The translations under genes and the position numbers were made by a program. From Paludibacteraceae bacterium (GTDB lineage Bacteria > Bacteroidota > Bacteroidia > Bacteroidales > Paludibacteraceae): a DNA stretch of 62,456 nucleotides. The stretch is from positions 1-62,456 of the forward strand of contig JAGBCD010000009.1 of assembly GCA_017938155.1 (NCBI GenBank), written 5' to 3'. Below are positions 26,702-35,421 of the stretch, piece by piece; position 1 is the stretch's first letter, and each line of letters opens with the position of its first letter. Under the pieces are notes generated by a model. The model saw only the letters and a program-made list of their open reading frames with translations. It did not search any database and had not been told where the DNA came from.

Positions 26702-28249
26702 ATGAATATTCCGTCCGTAAACAAAAGAATAGGTTTGTCCACTCTTTTTTTATTGTTTTCTATCAGCATATTAGCTGTAGCTCCCCATCCATCCATTGGG
26801 GGTGTAGAACCTATGAGAAAAAGTATTCTCAAGCAACACCCTTTGGCTACTTCGCATCGTCGTATGAACCAAGCAGTTCATACTACTCCTTTCCCAACGA
26901 AAGGATTACTCATCTTGGCGCAATTTACTGATATTAAGTTTGATTCGATTAACACACAGATAGCTTACGACTCCTTGGCAAACAGCAGTCACTACACATT
27001 CAATGGTGCTACAGGTTCGTGCAAACAATATTTTGAAGACCAATCAAATGGTAAATATAGTCCTCAATTTGATGTCATCGGTCCTGTCACCCTCCCTCAT
27101 ACTGCCGCTTATTACGGCAAAGATACCGCAGGAACAGGTAATGACCGATACATTTTTGACTTTGTGTACGATGCATGTCGTGAAGCAAATAATATAGGCG
27201 TAGATTTTGCCCAATACGATTTCAATAGAGATAATGATGTGGACCTTATTTACATCGTGTATGCGGGGTATGGTCAAGCCGATGGCGGCGAACAAGCAAC
27301 CATATGGCCTCACTCATGGGACATCATGTCTTCGCTCTATTTCGGTTATACCAATCAGTCCACCTATTATGTCACGTGCGACGAAAAAACATGGGATATC
27401 ATTGATTACAACTTACCCATGTTTGATGGCAAGACACTCATGACCTATGCTTGTTCCAACGAACTGAATTATTCACAAAAACTACGTGATGGTATAGGTA
27501 CGATATGCCATGAGTTTAGCCATTTGTTAGGTCTCCCAGACTACTATATCACGGACAATGCTTATAGCCATCTTAAGAATCAAACCCCAGGTAGTTGGTC
27601 TATCATGGGTAGCGGCAATTACCTCAATGAATCACGCACACCTCCCAATTACTCGGCATACGACAAGTATTTTTTAGGATGGGCAGAACCTACCGTACTC
27701 ACCCAAGGACAATCCATATCCCTTCCTGCGGATCAAATGACATATTTCCAAGTACGCAAAAATGGGAGTCCCACAGGAGCCTTGTGTACAGATACTGTAT
27801 ATTACATTGAGAATCGTCAATATGAGCATTGGGACGCTTACTTACCAGGACACGGCATGTTGATATGGCAAGTCATCTACAACGAACAAGCATGGATAGA
27901 TAACTCCCCCAATGGTCCCATCGTTCGCTATACCTTGCTTAGTGCCGACGAGTCACAGAGTGTCTATACCAGTTCCTCTGCTGGTGGAAATAAACCAAGT
28001 ATACCCTTCCCTGGTTCACTCAATGTACGTACCACTCGCTTGTTTGACACCTACCTCAACCAGATAGAAGAGATCAACGGCATCATCTCTCTATCCACCT
28101 CATCCACCCCTATGGATCCAAGTTCTAACATTGAAACAATTGGTTCAAAAACAGAGAACGCCCTATACTATAATGTATTAGGCATCCCCGTTGATCCTAC
28201 TCGACATAAAGGTATCGCCATCCACAAAGGTGCGATTGTTATCCTTTAG
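26702..28249 (+). CDS. Secreted M6-family metalloprotease
   Basis: Zinc metallopeptidase related to immune inhibitor A. The signal peptide is about residues 1-28. The catalytic HExxH lies at residues 270-274 in CHEFSHLLGLPDYY, the M6 signature. Acidic DFNRDNDVDLIYIVYAG suggests calcium sites. The C-terminus ends YYNVLGIPVDP...KGIAIHKGAIVIL, resembling the short Y-x-x-x-G-x-x-V ... G-I/V-Y-I-x-x-G tails on many Bacteroidales secreted proteins. Export through the T9SS is possible but unproven. The stop codon overlaps that of the convergent C45 gene. ATG 26702 is preferred over 26690 for the signal peptide. Confidence 0.88.
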   Translation: MNIPSVNKRIGLSTLFLLFSISILAVAPHPSIGGVEPMRKSILKQHPLATSHRRMNQAVHTTPFPTKGLLILAQFTDIKFDSINTQIAYDSLANSSHYTFNGATGSCKQYFEDQSNGKYSPQFDVIGPVTLPHTAAYYGKDTAGTGNDRYIFDFVYDACREANNIGVDFAQYDFNRDNDVDLIYIVYAGYGQADGGEQATIWPHSWDIMSSLYFGYTNQSTYYVTCDEKTWDIIDYNLPMFDGKTLMTYACSNELNYSQKLRDGIGTICHEFSHLLGLPDYYITDNAYSHLKNQTPGSWSIMGSGNYLNESRTPPNYSAYDKYFLGWAEPTVLTQGQSISLPADQMTYFQVRKNGSPTGALCTDTVYYIENRQYEHWDAYLPGHGMLIWQVIYNEQAWIDNSPNGPIVRYTLLSADESQSVYTSSSAGGNKPSIPFPGSLNVRTTRLFDTYLNQIEEINGIISLSTSSTPMDPSSNIETIGSKTENALYYNVLGIPVDPTRHKGIAIHKGAIVIL

Positions 28250-29481
28250 GGTTGAGTATAAGGAGCAAAGGACTCATAAAAATAGTTCATCCATCTTTGA
28301 GCTAAATAGTCATATTTGGCCAAAAAATCCGCTTGGGTCACATTGCCTTCTACCCATTGGTAATACAATGGAAGAAACTCTTTGCATATTAAGGTCTCTG
28401 TTGATTTGGTGCAAGAGAGTAACGAAGGTTTATTCTCAGCTCCCTGTAAGATATTTCCAATATGAACATATTTGTTTCCGTTGCTAATCTTCAATGGAAA
28501 AACCCATTGGTTTTTGATTTTCAATGACGCGTCACACATCTCACTATGCAACAATGTGGGGTCTTGATTTTTTTTCTTCATATCTTTTGCTACCATATAA
28601 TCGGGCAAATGCGATGCGTCACTCATCACGATAGGTACAGCCACTGCACAAGCAGGATAACCCAACATACTCCACATCAAGGTGTAAGCAGGATTGTCAT
28701 TTTTCGCTACACCTTCAAAAACGATAACCGCAGAGGTAATGCGACGTGGAATAAAATCTTGGTCTGCTATATACTGAGGCGTGTGGGTAGGCTCATACGA
28801 CACACCCAACACTTCATGCTTGTACTGACGAGAGAAAAGATCAATCGCCTCAATGGCTGTCATTTCATCGTCACAAGAGAATCGATCTCTCATGATAGCA
28901 GTGGCAGTCTGATAACGTTCCCAACCCTCGTAATCCTCATAACGGCCTGCCTCACTAAAGTTAGTTACCACACGATAACCAGTAGCAGATTGGTTGACAT
29001 CATACTTAATCCACTTGGAATTGTTCATCTCATAATAAGCAGCACCGCCATGGGCATCAATGAGTCCAAAATTAGCCTCCACTCCCCAAGGTTGGGGGTA
29101 AGTCTGCATCCATGCTTCAAAATCCTCTATCGTAGCACAATTGCCTAACACATGAAACATCAATTCTCCTTCCCTATCCATCTGGCAGGACAAGGTGTCT
29201 TCTCTGAGGTTATAAGAAGCTGTGTTCATAATACATAAACCTTCTGAGTTCATGCCCGCCCACACTTCACCATGTAGTGAGGGCGAATTGACCAGCCCCA
29301 CAAAAGTATATTTGGGCCCTTGGAAATGGGCTATTCGGTTGTTCAACTCACCCGTATCACGATGTTTGAACATCATCGGTTTGCCAGAGGGAGTCGCTTG
29401 ACCACTGATAATGAACGATGTGCATGCCAACAAAGTGGACACACACATCATACTAAACAAGGTTAGAATAGTCTTTTTCAT
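28246..29481 (-). CDS. C45-like / linear amide C-N hydrolase (Ntn hydrolase)
   Basis: Exported Ntn-type hydrolase acting on amide bonds; substrate unknown. The signal peptide runs up to Ala19, and Cys20 in ACTSFIISGQATPSGKPMMF would be the N-terminal nucleophile exposed on cleavage. The pattern (CTSF followed by KHRDT) is usual for this family in Bacteroidales. GEVWAGMNSEGLCIMNTASY is another family block. The LLAC sequence also looks like a lipobox, but the Ntn reading is preferred because the Cys aligns with the catalytic residue. 411 aa, minus strand, 16 bases upstream of the end of pepD's neighbour region. Confidence 0.85.
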   Translation of the reverse strand: MKKTILTLFSMMCVSTLLACTSFIISGQATPSGKPMMFKHRDTGELNNRIAHFQGPKYTFVGLVNSPSLHGEVWAGMNSEGLCIMNTASYNLREDTLSCQMDREGELMFHVLGNCATIEDFEAWMQTYPQPWGVEANFGLIDAHGGAAYYEMNNSKWIKYDVNQSATGYRVVTNFSEAGRYEDYEGWERYQTATAIMRDRFSCDDEMTAIEAIDLFSRQYKHEVLGVSYEPTHTPQYIADQDFIPRRITSAVIVFEGVAKNDNPAYTLMWSMLGYPACAVAVPIVMSDASHLPDYMVAKDMKKKNQDPTLLHSEMCDASLKIKNQWVFPLKISNGNKYVHIGNILQGAENKPSLLSCTKSTETLICKEFLPLYYQWVEGNVTQADFLAKYDYLAQRWMNYFYESFAPYTQP

Positions 29482-29497
29482 GGTAAAAAGTGGAATA

Positions 29498-30952
29498 CTA
29501 TAATGCCTTCAACGTAGCCTGCAAATATTCATAGAACTTCTGAACAGATGCTATATTCACACGTTCATCTGGACTATGTGGATACTGGATAGTAGGTCCA
29601 AAACTAATCATATCCATGTTAGGATAGTTGCTTCCTAAGATACCACATTCCAATCCTGCATGTATGGTAATAATGTTTGGAGTTTTGCCATACAAGGTAT
29701 TGTAGGTTGTTTTCATTATCTCCAATACACGGCTATTCACATTGGGTTTCCACCCTGGATAAGCTCCTGAGAATTTCACATTTGCTCCTGCCAAAGCGAA
29801 TACCGATTGAATCATCTCGCATAATTCAGTTTTGCGTGACTCAACAGAAGAACGAGTCAAGCATAGAACGGTTATTTGATTGTTTTCGGTCTTAATGGTA
29901 GAGAGGTTATTGCTTGTTTCTACTACTTCAGGCATCTCAGGTATCATACGGAAAACGCCGTGTGGGCACGCACATATAGCATGAATCAAGAAATCTTGCA
30001 CATCTTCTGGCAGTTCCTCTTGTGGACAAACCACTTCTTTAGCAGTCATGCTAATGTTGGTTTCCACCCCTTCGTACTCTTTGATGAAAAGGTTCTCATA
30101 ATCCGCCAATAACTCCAACACCTCATCCTTAGCAGCTGCGGGGATTGTGATGACAGCAGAAGCTTCACGAGCGATAGCATTTCGCAAACTACCTCCTTCT
30201 ACGGATGCCAATCGAGCTTCATAATTAGCCACAGCATCTTTCAAGAATCTGAACAACAACTTGTTGGCATTGGCACGTTGCAGGTTGATGTCACAACCAG
30301 AGTGTCCACCTTTGAGTCCTGTAAGGGTGATCTCCAAAGCTATATCTCCTTCTTCAACAGCTACGGGAGTATAATCAAACGTAGCGGTAGTATCAATACC
30401 TCCTGCACATCCGATATACAATTCTCCTTCTGACTCACTATCCAAGTTCAATAATGTTTGTGCTTGCAATAGGCCACCTTCTAACGCTTCCGCGCCATAC
30501 ATACCTGTCTCTTCATCCACAGTAACCAACACTTCCAATGGAGGGTGAACTGCATCTTTATCTGCCAAGATAGCCATAGCAGCTGCTATACCTATACCAT
30601 TGTCTGCACCTAAAGTGGTACCATCGGCCGTTACCCATTCGCCATTCTCCTCTACATACGCACGGATGGGGTCTTTCTCAAAGTCAAAAGCAACAGCGTT
30701 ATTTTTTTGAGGAACCATATCCATGTGTCCTTGGAGAACTACTCCTGGGTGATCTTCATACCCTTTGTATGCTGGTTTGCGAATGATAACGTTACCTATC
30801 GCATCAACGATGGTTTCCAAACCTAATGATTTACCAAAATTAGCCAAAAAGGCTGATATTTCTTCTTTTTTTCCTGATGGGCGTGGAATCTGTGTTAAGT
30901 CATAGAAATAGTTCCACAATGCTTTGGGTTCTTGATTTTTCATATTATTCAT
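29498..30952 (-). CDS. pepD: Aminoacyl-histidine dipeptidase (M20 family)
   Basis: Zinc dipeptidase of the PepD/carnosinase type in the cytoplasm. Motifs are LQGHMDMVPQ (metal His), TLGADNGIGIAAAMAIL, the catalytic VTVDEETGMYGAEAL, LLNLDSESEGELYIGCAGG, and C-terminal IHAGLECGILG with HSPDERVNI. The length of 484 aa is typical. The start ATG overlaps the end of ansA by 8 bases, which suggests coupled translation and a shared role in amino-acid catabolism. A second ATG lies three codons downstream. Confidence 0.94.
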   Translation of the reverse strand: MNNMKNQEPKALWNYFYDLTQIPRPSGKKEEISAFLANFGKSLGLETIVDAIGNVIIRKPAYKGYEDHPGVVLQGHMDMVPQKNNAVAFDFEKDPIRAYVEENGEWVTADGTTLGADNGIGIAAAMAILADKDAVHPPLEVLVTVDEETGMYGAEALEGGLLQAQTLLNLDSESEGELYIGCAGGIDTTATFDYTPVAVEEGDIALEITLTGLKGGHSGCDINLQRANANKLLFRFLKDAVANYEARLASVEGGSLRNAIAREASAVITIPAAAKDEVLELLADYENLFIKEYEGVETNISMTAKEVVCPQEELPEDVQDFLIHAICACPHGVFRMIPEMPEVVETSNNLSTIKTENNQITVLCLTRSSVESRKTELCEMIQSVFALAGANVKFSGAYPGWKPNVNSRVLEIMKTTYNTLYGKTPNIITIHAGLECGILGSNYPNMDMISFGPTIQYPHSPDERVNIASVQKFYEYLQATLKAL

Positions 30953-31973
30953 TGGTTATTTCTCCACAAATAGAGATTTGTAATAGTCTTTTAACTTCTT
31001 GCGTATCGTTAGGATTTTCTCCAAGCAAGTACATCATTTTGGTCAGCAGTGCCTCAGTAGTGATATCATATCCCGACAATACTCCAGCTTTGAGTAGGTT
31101 CATACTCACCTCATACAATCCCATCTCTACCGAACCGGTATTGCATTGGGTTTTATTGACGATGATGATACCTTTGTTCACGGCATTGCGCAATTGGTGG
31201 TATAACCATTGTACCGATGGAGCATTGCCCGAGCCATAGGTTTCCAATACTACGCCTCTCAACCCAGGAATAGACAAAATGGACTGTACAACAGGCTCTG
31301 TTATTCCGGGGAATAACTTGAGAATAGCAACGGAAGGGTCGGTCTTGGTATGAAGCTTAAGGGGTAGATTCTTAGAAGGATAATGAATCAAGTGAGGTTG
31401 ATAGATGATATGTACCCCCACCTTGGCCAAAGCTGGATAGTTGTAGCTATTGAAAGCAGCAAAGTGTTCAGCATTCTTTTTGGTTGTACGATTGGCTCTA
31501 AACAACTTGTCTTCAAAGAATATGGTCACTTCTGGAACCATCGCTTCACCTTTTTCATTCTTGGCCGAAGCTATCTCAATGGCAGTCAATAGATTCTCTT
31601 TGGCATCCGAACGCAACACACCCACAGGCAATTGGCTACCCGTAAAAACAACAGGTTTATTCAAGTTCTCCAGCATAAAACTCAAAGCAGAAGCTGAATA
31701 GGCCATCGTATCGGTTCCGTGCAAAATAACAAATCCATCGTACTGGTCATAATTGTCATACACGGCTCGTGCCATGCGTTCCCAATTGTCAGGATTGACA
31801 TCAGAAGAGTCAATGAAAGGACTGAAGGGAAGCATCGATATTTCAATGTCGGACATAAACAACTCTGGAACAAATGCTTTGAAAGTATCCATATCCGCAG
31901 GACGTAAAGCACCTGTCTCAGCATTGCGAACCATAGAAATGGTACCGCCTGTAAAAATTAATAGAACATTCAT
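30945..31973 (-). CDS. ansA: Type I L-asparaginase
   Basis: Hydrolyses asparagine to aspartate and ammonia. The first catalytic threonine is in MNVLLIFTGGTISM and the second in DGFVILHGTDTMAYSASALS. KPVVFTGSQLPVGVLRSDAK is also conserved. 342 aa; no signal peptide is present, so it is the cytoplasmic type I enzyme. It leads a two-gene operon with pepD and has a clear promoter. Confidence 0.94.
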   Translation of the reverse strand: MNVLLIFTGGTISMVRNAETGALRPADMDTFKAFVPELFMSDIEISMLPFSPFIDSSDVNPDNWERMARAVYDNYDQYDGFVILHGTDTMAYSASALSFMLENLNKPVVFTGSQLPVGVLRSDAKENLLTAIEIASAKNEKGEAMVPEVTIFFEDKLFRANRTTKKNAEHFAAFNSYNYPALAKVGVHIIYQPHLIHYPSKNLPLKLHTKTDPSVAILKLFPGITEPVVQSILSIPGLRGVVLETYGSGNAPSVQWLYHQLRNAVNKGIIIVNKTQCNTGSVEMGLYEVSMNLLKAGVLSGYDITTEALLTKMMYLLGENPNDTQEVKRLLQISICGEITNE

Positions 31974-31995
31974 AACCTAATCCTCCAAGTCGCTA

Positions 31996-32027
31996 CAAAG
32001 ATACTATAAGAATTTGAATTTTACAAC
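31996..32027 (-). promoter_or_regulatory. Promoter of ansA-pepD
   Basis: On the minus strand GTTG (32027-32024), a 20-base spacer and TATCTTTG (32003-31996), 22 bases before the ansA start codon. Confidence 0.65.
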
Positions 32028-32125
32028 TTTCAACATAAGTTTCAATATATTTTTGAAAGAAAATGAAGTTTGGCACAGGTTTTGCATAGTATTTTTCAGC
32101 ATTGTTATAACAGTCATTTATCATC

Positions 32126-32821
32126 ATGAAAGAAAAAACGAACATATTGATTTGTGAAGACGACATCAATCTCAGTAGCATCGTAGCCGATTATCTTAGA
32201 AACAATGATTACGTAGTGGACGTTGCCAAGGATGGCAAAGAGGGATTGGAAAAGAGTATGAACTCGCACTACGATATTTGTTTGCTTGATATCATGATGC
32301 CCAACATGAATGGATTTGATATGTTACAACAACTGCGCGCTAACGGCCGCGAACTACCCGTGATTATCGTTTCGGGACGAGCATCCAAAGAAGATATCAT
32401 CAATGGCTACAAGTTAGGGTGTGATGACTATATTACCAAACCTGTATCAATGGATATCTTGATTTGGAAGATAGAAGCCATACTGCGACGCGTGAGAGAA
32501 AAGAATGAAAACAAGTTGGTTTATTTCCAATTAGGTCACTTGCATTTTGACTCTGTGAAACAAACCTTGGGCAACATTCATTTATCTTCCAGAGAGAACG
32601 ACCTATTGCTTATGTTGTGCCGCAAACGCAATCAGTTGGTAGAGCGCAATCGGATCTTAAAATCCTTGTGGCAAACGGATAATTATTTCGCATCTCGGTC
32701 CTTATCTGTGTACATCAATCATTTGAGGAACCATTTACAAGATTGCCCAAACATCAAAATCTTGTCTGTCCACGGCAAAGGATATAAAATCATTGATGAA
32801 CTAGAAAACGTAGAAAATTAG
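32126..32821 (+). CDS. OmpR-type response regulator (RprY-like)
   Basis: Two-domain regulator. The receiver (about 1-120) has the acidic pocket E11-D12-D13, phospho-acceptor Asp55 in DICLLDIMMPNMNG, and Lys in DDYITKPVS. A winged-helix DNA-binding domain follows (HLSSRENDLLLMLCRKRNQL ... RSLSVYINHLRNHL). It resembles RprY of Bacteroides. No histidine kinase gene is adjacent, so the partner must lie elsewhere. It has its own terminator. No good -33/-7 promoter was recognised upstream. Confidence 0.9.
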   Translation: MKEKTNILICEDDINLSSIVADYLRNNDYVVDVAKDGKEGLEKSMNSHYDICLLDIMMPNMNGFDMLQQLRANGRELPVIIVSGRASKEDIINGYKLGCDDYITKPVSMDILIWKIEAILRRVREKNENKLVYFQLGHLHFDSVKQTLGNIHLSSRENDLLLMLCRKRNQLVERNRILKSLWQTDNYFASRSLSVYINHLRNHLQDCPNIKILSVHGKGYKIIDELENVEN

Positions 32822-32898
32822 TATTATAATAAAGAGTATATTTACAATAAGATTTGTAAGATTTTTTTCAATTGTGTTATTAAATAGTGTTTTTTTCA

Positions 32899-32935
32899 AA
32901 AGGTGGCTCGATGTGAATCGCGCCATCTTTTTTTT
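32899..32935 (+). terminator. Terminator of the response regulator gene
   Basis: AAAGGTGGC (32899-32907) pairs with GCCATCTTT (32922-32930, one G-U), followed by five more T residues. An inner CGAT/ATCG stem extends it. Confidence 0.85.
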
Positions 32936-32998
32936 GTAGCATAAAGAGTTATGCTTCGTTATTCGCCCTTTCGATTTGAATTTTCATGAGCGTAGTGA

Positions 32999-33018
32999 AT
33001 AACTCTTCGCAGAGTTAT
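32999..33018. repeat. Small perfect hairpin
   Basis: ATAACTCT (32999-33006), loop TCGC, AGAGTTAT (33011-33018). It lies in the 270-base gap between the convergent response regulator and EF-G2 genes and has no U-run. A related ATAAAGAGTTAT lies 50 bases upstream. Confidence 0.6.
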
Positions 33019-33032
33019 ATCGTTTCAAAGCA

Positions 33033-33064
33033 CAACAAATTCCCTCGCGAAAGGGAATTTGTTG
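33033..33064 (-). terminator. Hairpin downstream of the EF-G2 gene
   Basis: CAACAAATTCCCT (33033-33045) and AGGGAATTTGTTG (33052-33064) form a perfect 13-bp stem with a six-base loop, 28 bases beyond the EF-G2 stop codon. Confidence 0.7.
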
Positions 33065-33091
33065 TTTGATAACCATAATATATATATGGGA

Positions 33092-35254
33092 TTATTCTTC
33101 GTCTTTTTGGTTTGCTTCGTACTCTTTGATAAGTTTGTCTTGTACGTCTGCAGGTACCAATTCGTAGCTCTTGAACTTCATGGTGAAGGTCGCACGACCA
33201 CCTGTGATACTGGACAAAGAAGTTGAATAAGAAGCCATCTCTTTCAAAGGAACTAAAGCTTTGAGTCTGGTGAAGTTCTTCTCAGCTTCCATACCGAGCA
33301 CCATACCTCTACGGCCTGTGATATCAGACATTACATCACCCATCATATCACTTGGTACGAATACCTCTACCTCATAGATTGGTTCCAAGATCTTTGGATT
33401 TGCATTGCGGAATGCTTCTGCAAAGGCATTTCTACCTGCCAAACGGAAGGAGATTTCATTTGAATCTACTGGGTGCATCTTTCCATCGTAAACGATTACT
33501 CTCACGTCACGAGCATAAGATCCTGTCAATGGTCCTTGCTCTATACGGTCCATCAAACCTTTCAAGATAGCAGGAATGAAACGAGCGTCGATAGCACCAC
33601 CCACGATAGAGTTGATCAAAACAAGTTTGCCACCCCAATCCAATGGAATCTCTTGAGTATCCTTAACTGAGATACGATACTCTTGGTTGCCAAACTTATA
33701 AATCTCTTTTACAGGTACGCCCTCTTCGTATGGTTCAATAATCAAGTGTACTTCACCAAATTGTCCTGAACCACCTGATTGTTTCTTGTGACGATAGTCA
33801 GCTCTTGCAGCTTTTGTGATAGTCTCTCTATAAGGAATCTTTGGTTCCTCAAATTGCACCATCATCTTATCGTTGTTCTCCAAACGCCATTTCAATGTAC
33901 GCAAGTGGAACTCACCTTGTCCGCTAACGATGGTTTGTTTGAGTTCTTTGGATTGCTCAATCACCCAAGTAGCATCCTCTTCGTGCATACGAGTCAACAA
34001 AGCACTCAATTTCTCTGAATCACTCTCTGACAAAGGCTTGATTGCTCTACGATATTTAGGGTCTGGATAAACGATAGCTGGATATTGGTTATCGCAATCC
34101 TTGCTATTGAGGGTATTGCCCGTACGGGTGTCTTTCAACTTCACTGTTGCAGCGATGTCACCGGCAGCCACTTCTTCTACTGGAACGCGAATACTACCTG
34201 CTACACTGTAGAGTTGTGAAATACGCTCTTTGTTACCACGGTCAACATTGAACATATCATCGCCTGGTTTCACAGTACCTTGCATCACTTTGAAGTAGTT
34301 TACTTCACCGATATGAGGTTCAACTGATGTTTTGAAGATGAACATAGAAGTTGGAGCCCCTGCCTCTGGAGCCACAGCCTTGCCTTCCGTCGTTGTAGGT
34401 TGAGGAGCATCTGCTACAGATGGAGCCATCTCGCCCAAGAAGTCCATCAAGCGTCTTACACCCATATCCTTAATACCACTGGTGCATATAACTGGATACA
34501 TACTGCCTTCTGCAAACACTGTCTTCAAACCACGCAAGGTCTCCTCTTCTGACAAAGTACCTTCGGTGAAGAATTTATCCATCAATGTCTCGTCAGCCTC
34601 AGCTGCCCACTCATGGAGTTTAGCACGTATATCTTCTACTGTTGCACTTTCGCTTTCTGGGATATCTTTCAACTCAGGTGCACCACCTTCAGCTTTCCAT
34701 ACAAGCATTTTGCCCTTCAACACGTCCACTACTGCGTTGAAATCTTTACCTGCATTGATTGGATATTGGATCAACATACATTTGTTGCCAAAGGTCTCTT
34801 TGAGTTCTGAGAATGTGCGCTCAAAGTCTGCATTCTCATGATCGCATTTATTGATAACGAAAACTACAGGTTTCTTTGCATTCTCTGCCAATCTGAAGTT
34901 GTTTTGTGTACCAACTTCTACACCACCATTCGCTGTCAATGTAATGATAGCGGTATCTACAACGTGCAATGCGGTTACAGCACCACCACAGAAGTCATCT
35001 GAACCTGGACAATCAATGATATTGAGTTTTTTGTTTGAGAACTCTACATTACATACGGTTGAGAATACTGAATAGCCATATTCTTTCTCTACTGGGAAAT
35101 AGTCACATACTGTTGATTGTGACTCAATAGTTCCGCGACGTTTGATAACGCCGCTTTCGAAGAGCATCGCTTCCATCAAAGTGGTCTTACCTGAGCCACT
35201 TCCACCCATGAGAGCAATGTTCTTAATCTCATTTGATTGATAAACTTTTGCCAT
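33092..35254 (-). CDS. Elongation factor G paralogue (EF-G2 type)
   Basis: 720-aa translational GTPase-like protein with all EF-G domains. G1 is GGSGSGKTT (about 17-25), G4 is N135-K-C-D138, and domain IV contains YRHKKQSGGSGQFGEVHLII. G3 reads D81-C-P-G-S85-D-D-F, so the catalytic His of the usual DTPGH is Ser. The switch I core RGITI is absent. Bacteroides carries such a second EF-G (BT2167 in B. thetaiotaomicron), reported to lack GTPase activity and to matter during carbon starvation in the gut. That equivalence is inferred from sequence features. Monocistronic, with a predicted leader of about 120 bases. Confidence 0.88.
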   Translation of the reverse strand: MAKVYQSNEIKNIALMGGSGSGKTTLMEAMLFESGVIKRRGTIESQSTVCDYFPVEKEYGYSVFSTVCNVEFSNKKLNIIDCPGSDDFCGGAVTALHVVDTAIITLTANGGVEVGTQNNFRLAENAKKPVVFVINKCDHENADFERTFSELKETFGNKCMLIQYPINAGKDFNAVVDVLKGKMLVWKAEGGAPELKDIPESESATVEDIRAKLHEWAAEADETLMDKFFTEGTLSEEETLRGLKTVFAEGSMYPVICTSGIKDMGVRRLMDFLGEMAPSVADAPQPTTTEGKAVAPEAGAPTSMFIFKTSVEPHIGEVNYFKVMQGTVKPGDDMFNVDRGNKERISQLYSVAGSIRVPVEEVAAGDIAATVKLKDTRTGNTLNSKDCDNQYPAIVYPDPKYRRAIKPLSESDSEKLSALLTRMHEEDATWVIEQSKELKQTIVSGQGEFHLRTLKWRLENNDKMMVQFEEPKIPYRETITKAARADYRHKKQSGGSGQFGEVHLIIEPYEEGVPVKEIYKFGNQEYRISVKDTQEIPLDWGGKLVLINSIVGGAIDARFIPAILKGLMDRIEQGPLTGSYARDVRVIVYDGKMHPVDSNEISFRLAGRNAFAEAFRNANPKILEPIYEVEVFVPSDMMGDVMSDITGRRGMVLGMEAEKNFTRLKALVPLKEMASYSTSLSSITGGRATFTMKFKSYELVPADVQDKLIKEYEANQKDEE

Positions 35255-35378
35255 AATATTGGTATTGATTATTAGTTAGTATTCGTTATAGGATTCATTC
35301 GCCTTTTGTATTGGCATGCTGATCACATGTGTTTTCCAAAAACGGATGCTACATGACCATTACGTCAAAATCCGACGA

Positions 35379-35410
35379 CAAAGGTAATACATTTTTTAGA
35401 CATATACAAG
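35379..35410 (-). promoter_or_regulatory. Promoter of the EF-G2 gene
   Basis: On the minus strand CTTG (35410-35407), a 20-base spacer and TACCTTTG (35386-35379). The long leader (about 120 bases) leaves room for post-transcriptional control. Confidence 0.65.
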
Positions 35411-35421
35411 AAGGCTTTTTA

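Noticed and set aside
28546-29148. 200-aa ORF antisense to the C45-like hydrolase
   Set aside because: No recognisable features; the sense frame has a signal peptide and family motifs.
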